Source: an uncultured Eubacteriales bacterium (lineage in GTDB: Bacteria > Bacillota > Clostridia > Lachnospirales > Lachnospiraceae). Taken from it: DNA of 64,000 nt. The stretch covers positions 1-64,000 of the forward strand of contig OMWY01000004.1 of NCBI GenBank assembly GCA_900314885.1, in the 5' to 3' direction. This document shows, one piece after another, positions 63,266 to 64,000 of the stretch. The first letter of the stretch is position 1, and each line of letters opens with the position of its first letter. Position numbers and translations under genes: made by a program. Under the pieces are notes generated by a model that had not been told where the DNA came from, ran no database searches, and saw nothing but the letters and a program-made list of their open reading frames with translations.

Positions 63266-63850
63266 ATGGATAAACGAGTAATCAAGACTAAGACAAATCT
63301 TAAGAATACACTTGTCGCTATGCTTAAAGAGAAGCCTTTTGAGAAGATTGAAGTGACTGAACTCTGTAAGAGAGCCAACGCGAGCCGCATCACATTTTAT
63401 ATGTATTACGGCGATAAATATGACCTCCTTCATGAACTCTATGAGGACATGAATGATGAGATGTACGCCTATTACGCTGAGCTTCAGCAGACTGATAATA
63501 GGGAAGATGATCCATTTAAGAGCTATCAGAATCTGGGCAAGGCTATCATTCATAAGTACAAGGAGCATATGGATTTCTATCAGAATGTGAAAATGGACGG
63601 AAGCAAGGACCTGCTCTTTTCTTACTTTGATTTTTCACTGAAGTACCTCGAGGATTTTGAGGAAAAATATCGCAACCAGCTTAAGCCCGTTTATCCGCCT
63701 AAACAAGTTGTGGTTACTCTGATGCTAGGCTTCTGGGGATTCATTTATACAGGATATTATGAAGGGGTAGATCCTGATAAGCTTGAATCAGATACGATGA
63801 AAATGATAAATTCCATGATTCAGGCGAATCTCTTCGAGAGAAAACAGTAA
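63266..63850 (+). CDS. TetR-type regulator
   Basis: This 194-residue protein has an N-terminal helix-turn-helix (residues 8-55: TKTNLKNTLVAMLKEKPFEKIEVTELCKRANASRITFYMYYGDKYDLL) with the YYGDKYDLL end typical of the family. Helical ligand-binding residues follow. The ATG has AAAGGTGAAGG at the right distance. The arms of the inverted repeat before it contain its promoter, so it probably represses itself. The target may also be the divergent small gene or the lipoprotein gene that follows. Confidence 0.85.
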   Translation: MDKRVIKTKTNLKNTLVAMLKEKPFEKIEVTELCKRANASRITFYMYYGDKYDLLHELYEDMNDEMYAYYAELQQTDNREDDPFKSYQNLGKAIIHKYKEHMDFYQNVKMDGSKDLLFSYFDFSLKYLEDFEEKYRNQLKPVYPPKQVVVTLMLGFWGFIYTGYYEGVDPDKLESDTMKMINSMIQANLFERKQ

Positions 63851-63855
63851 TTTGG

Positions 63856-63882
63856 ATTTAATCGGCAAATTGCCGGATTAAA
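63856..63882. repeat. Near-perfect palindrome after the TetR gene
   Basis: ATTTAATC-GGCAA and TTGCC-GGATTAAAT form an inverted repeat with one bulged base. There is no T run. It may be an operator upstream of the lipoprotein gene at 63930 or a weak RNA end. Confidence 0.45.
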
Positions 63883-63929
63883 TAGTCGTACTAAGGCGCA
63901 TTTTATTCTACAAGAAAGAAGGAGACAAA

Positions 63930-64000
63930 ATGAGAAAGAAAATCTTAAGCACCATTGTTACAGCGGGACTTGTTATGAGCATGCTTTCGGCCTGCGGCGG
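63930..64000 (+). CDS. Lipoprotein, start of gene (cut by window)
   Basis: GAAGGAG lies six bases before the ATG. The first 24 residues are MRKKILSTIVTAGLVMSMLS followed by ACGG, a complete lipobox signal sequence with Cys22. Such proteins are often substrate-binding parts of ABC importers, but the rest is outside the window, so I make no claim about substrate. Confidence 0.75.
   Translation, partial: MRKKILSTIVTAGLVMSMLSACG

Overview
The window reads as a chromosomal segment of a Lachnospiraceae-type anaerobe (Bacillota, Clostridia). The evidence is a Gram-positive PolC replicase, the gene order pyrH-frr-uppS-cdsA-dxr-rseP-ispG-polC, an FtsEX plus PcsB-like hydrolase cluster, a sodium-pumping biotin decarboxylase operon, an NfnAB-type flavoenzyme pair and strong AGGAGG ribosome sites. 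Nearly all host genes lie on the plus strand. No tRNA, rRNA or CRISPR array was seen.

Bases 1 to about 21400 are an accessory, heavily rearranged zone. An AT-rich putative defence operon (648-8145) codes for an unknown protein with a DPD motif, a tiny membrane protein, a DUF6361-like protein, a two-HKD phospholipase-D-type nuclease, a large SF2 helicase and a small protein that may start at CTG. It sits between the 5' part of a C69 dipeptidase gene and a possible tail of it. Next come an antitoxin/UPF0175/DUF3368 PIN cassette, a tnpB relic with its end hairpin, a decayed IS66 element (10011-12954) without target duplication, an intact AbiE-type toxin pair, and gene fragments (DUF1810, RNA ligase, HxlR, possibly ORF6N). 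Some of these fragments are halves of one gene separated by foreign DNA. After popT-like DUF368 and enolase there is a chimera in which an ABC permease fragment is spliced between pieces of two different methyltransferases.

From about 22000 to 64000 the window is mostly housekeeping. It holds an AAA ATPase/nuclease, DAHP synthase, ScpAB condensin, the decarboxylase operon (12S-like carboxyltransferase, lipoprotein-OadG, biotin carrier, OadB, OadA), a phosphatase, NfnAB, a GGDEF protein with a dead EAL-like half, RfbA, galactokinase, an arginase-like protein, a polysaccharide deacetylase and a bactofilin. These lead into the UMP kinase/ribosome recycling/isoprenoid/phospholipid/PolC block. Then come a CdaR-like regulator coupled to FtsEX, a PcsB-like hydrolase, a CtpA protease, IleRS, a chemoreceptor with a damaged sensor, BirA, a TetR regulator and the start of a lipoprotein gene.

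The observations most worth following are the defence operon; a PolC that lacks the proofreading exonuclease normally inserted in its PHP domain; the lipoprotein-type OadG within a transcarboxylase-like sodium pump operon; the enolase promoter overlapping a terminator; and the mosaic chimeras of the accessory zone.
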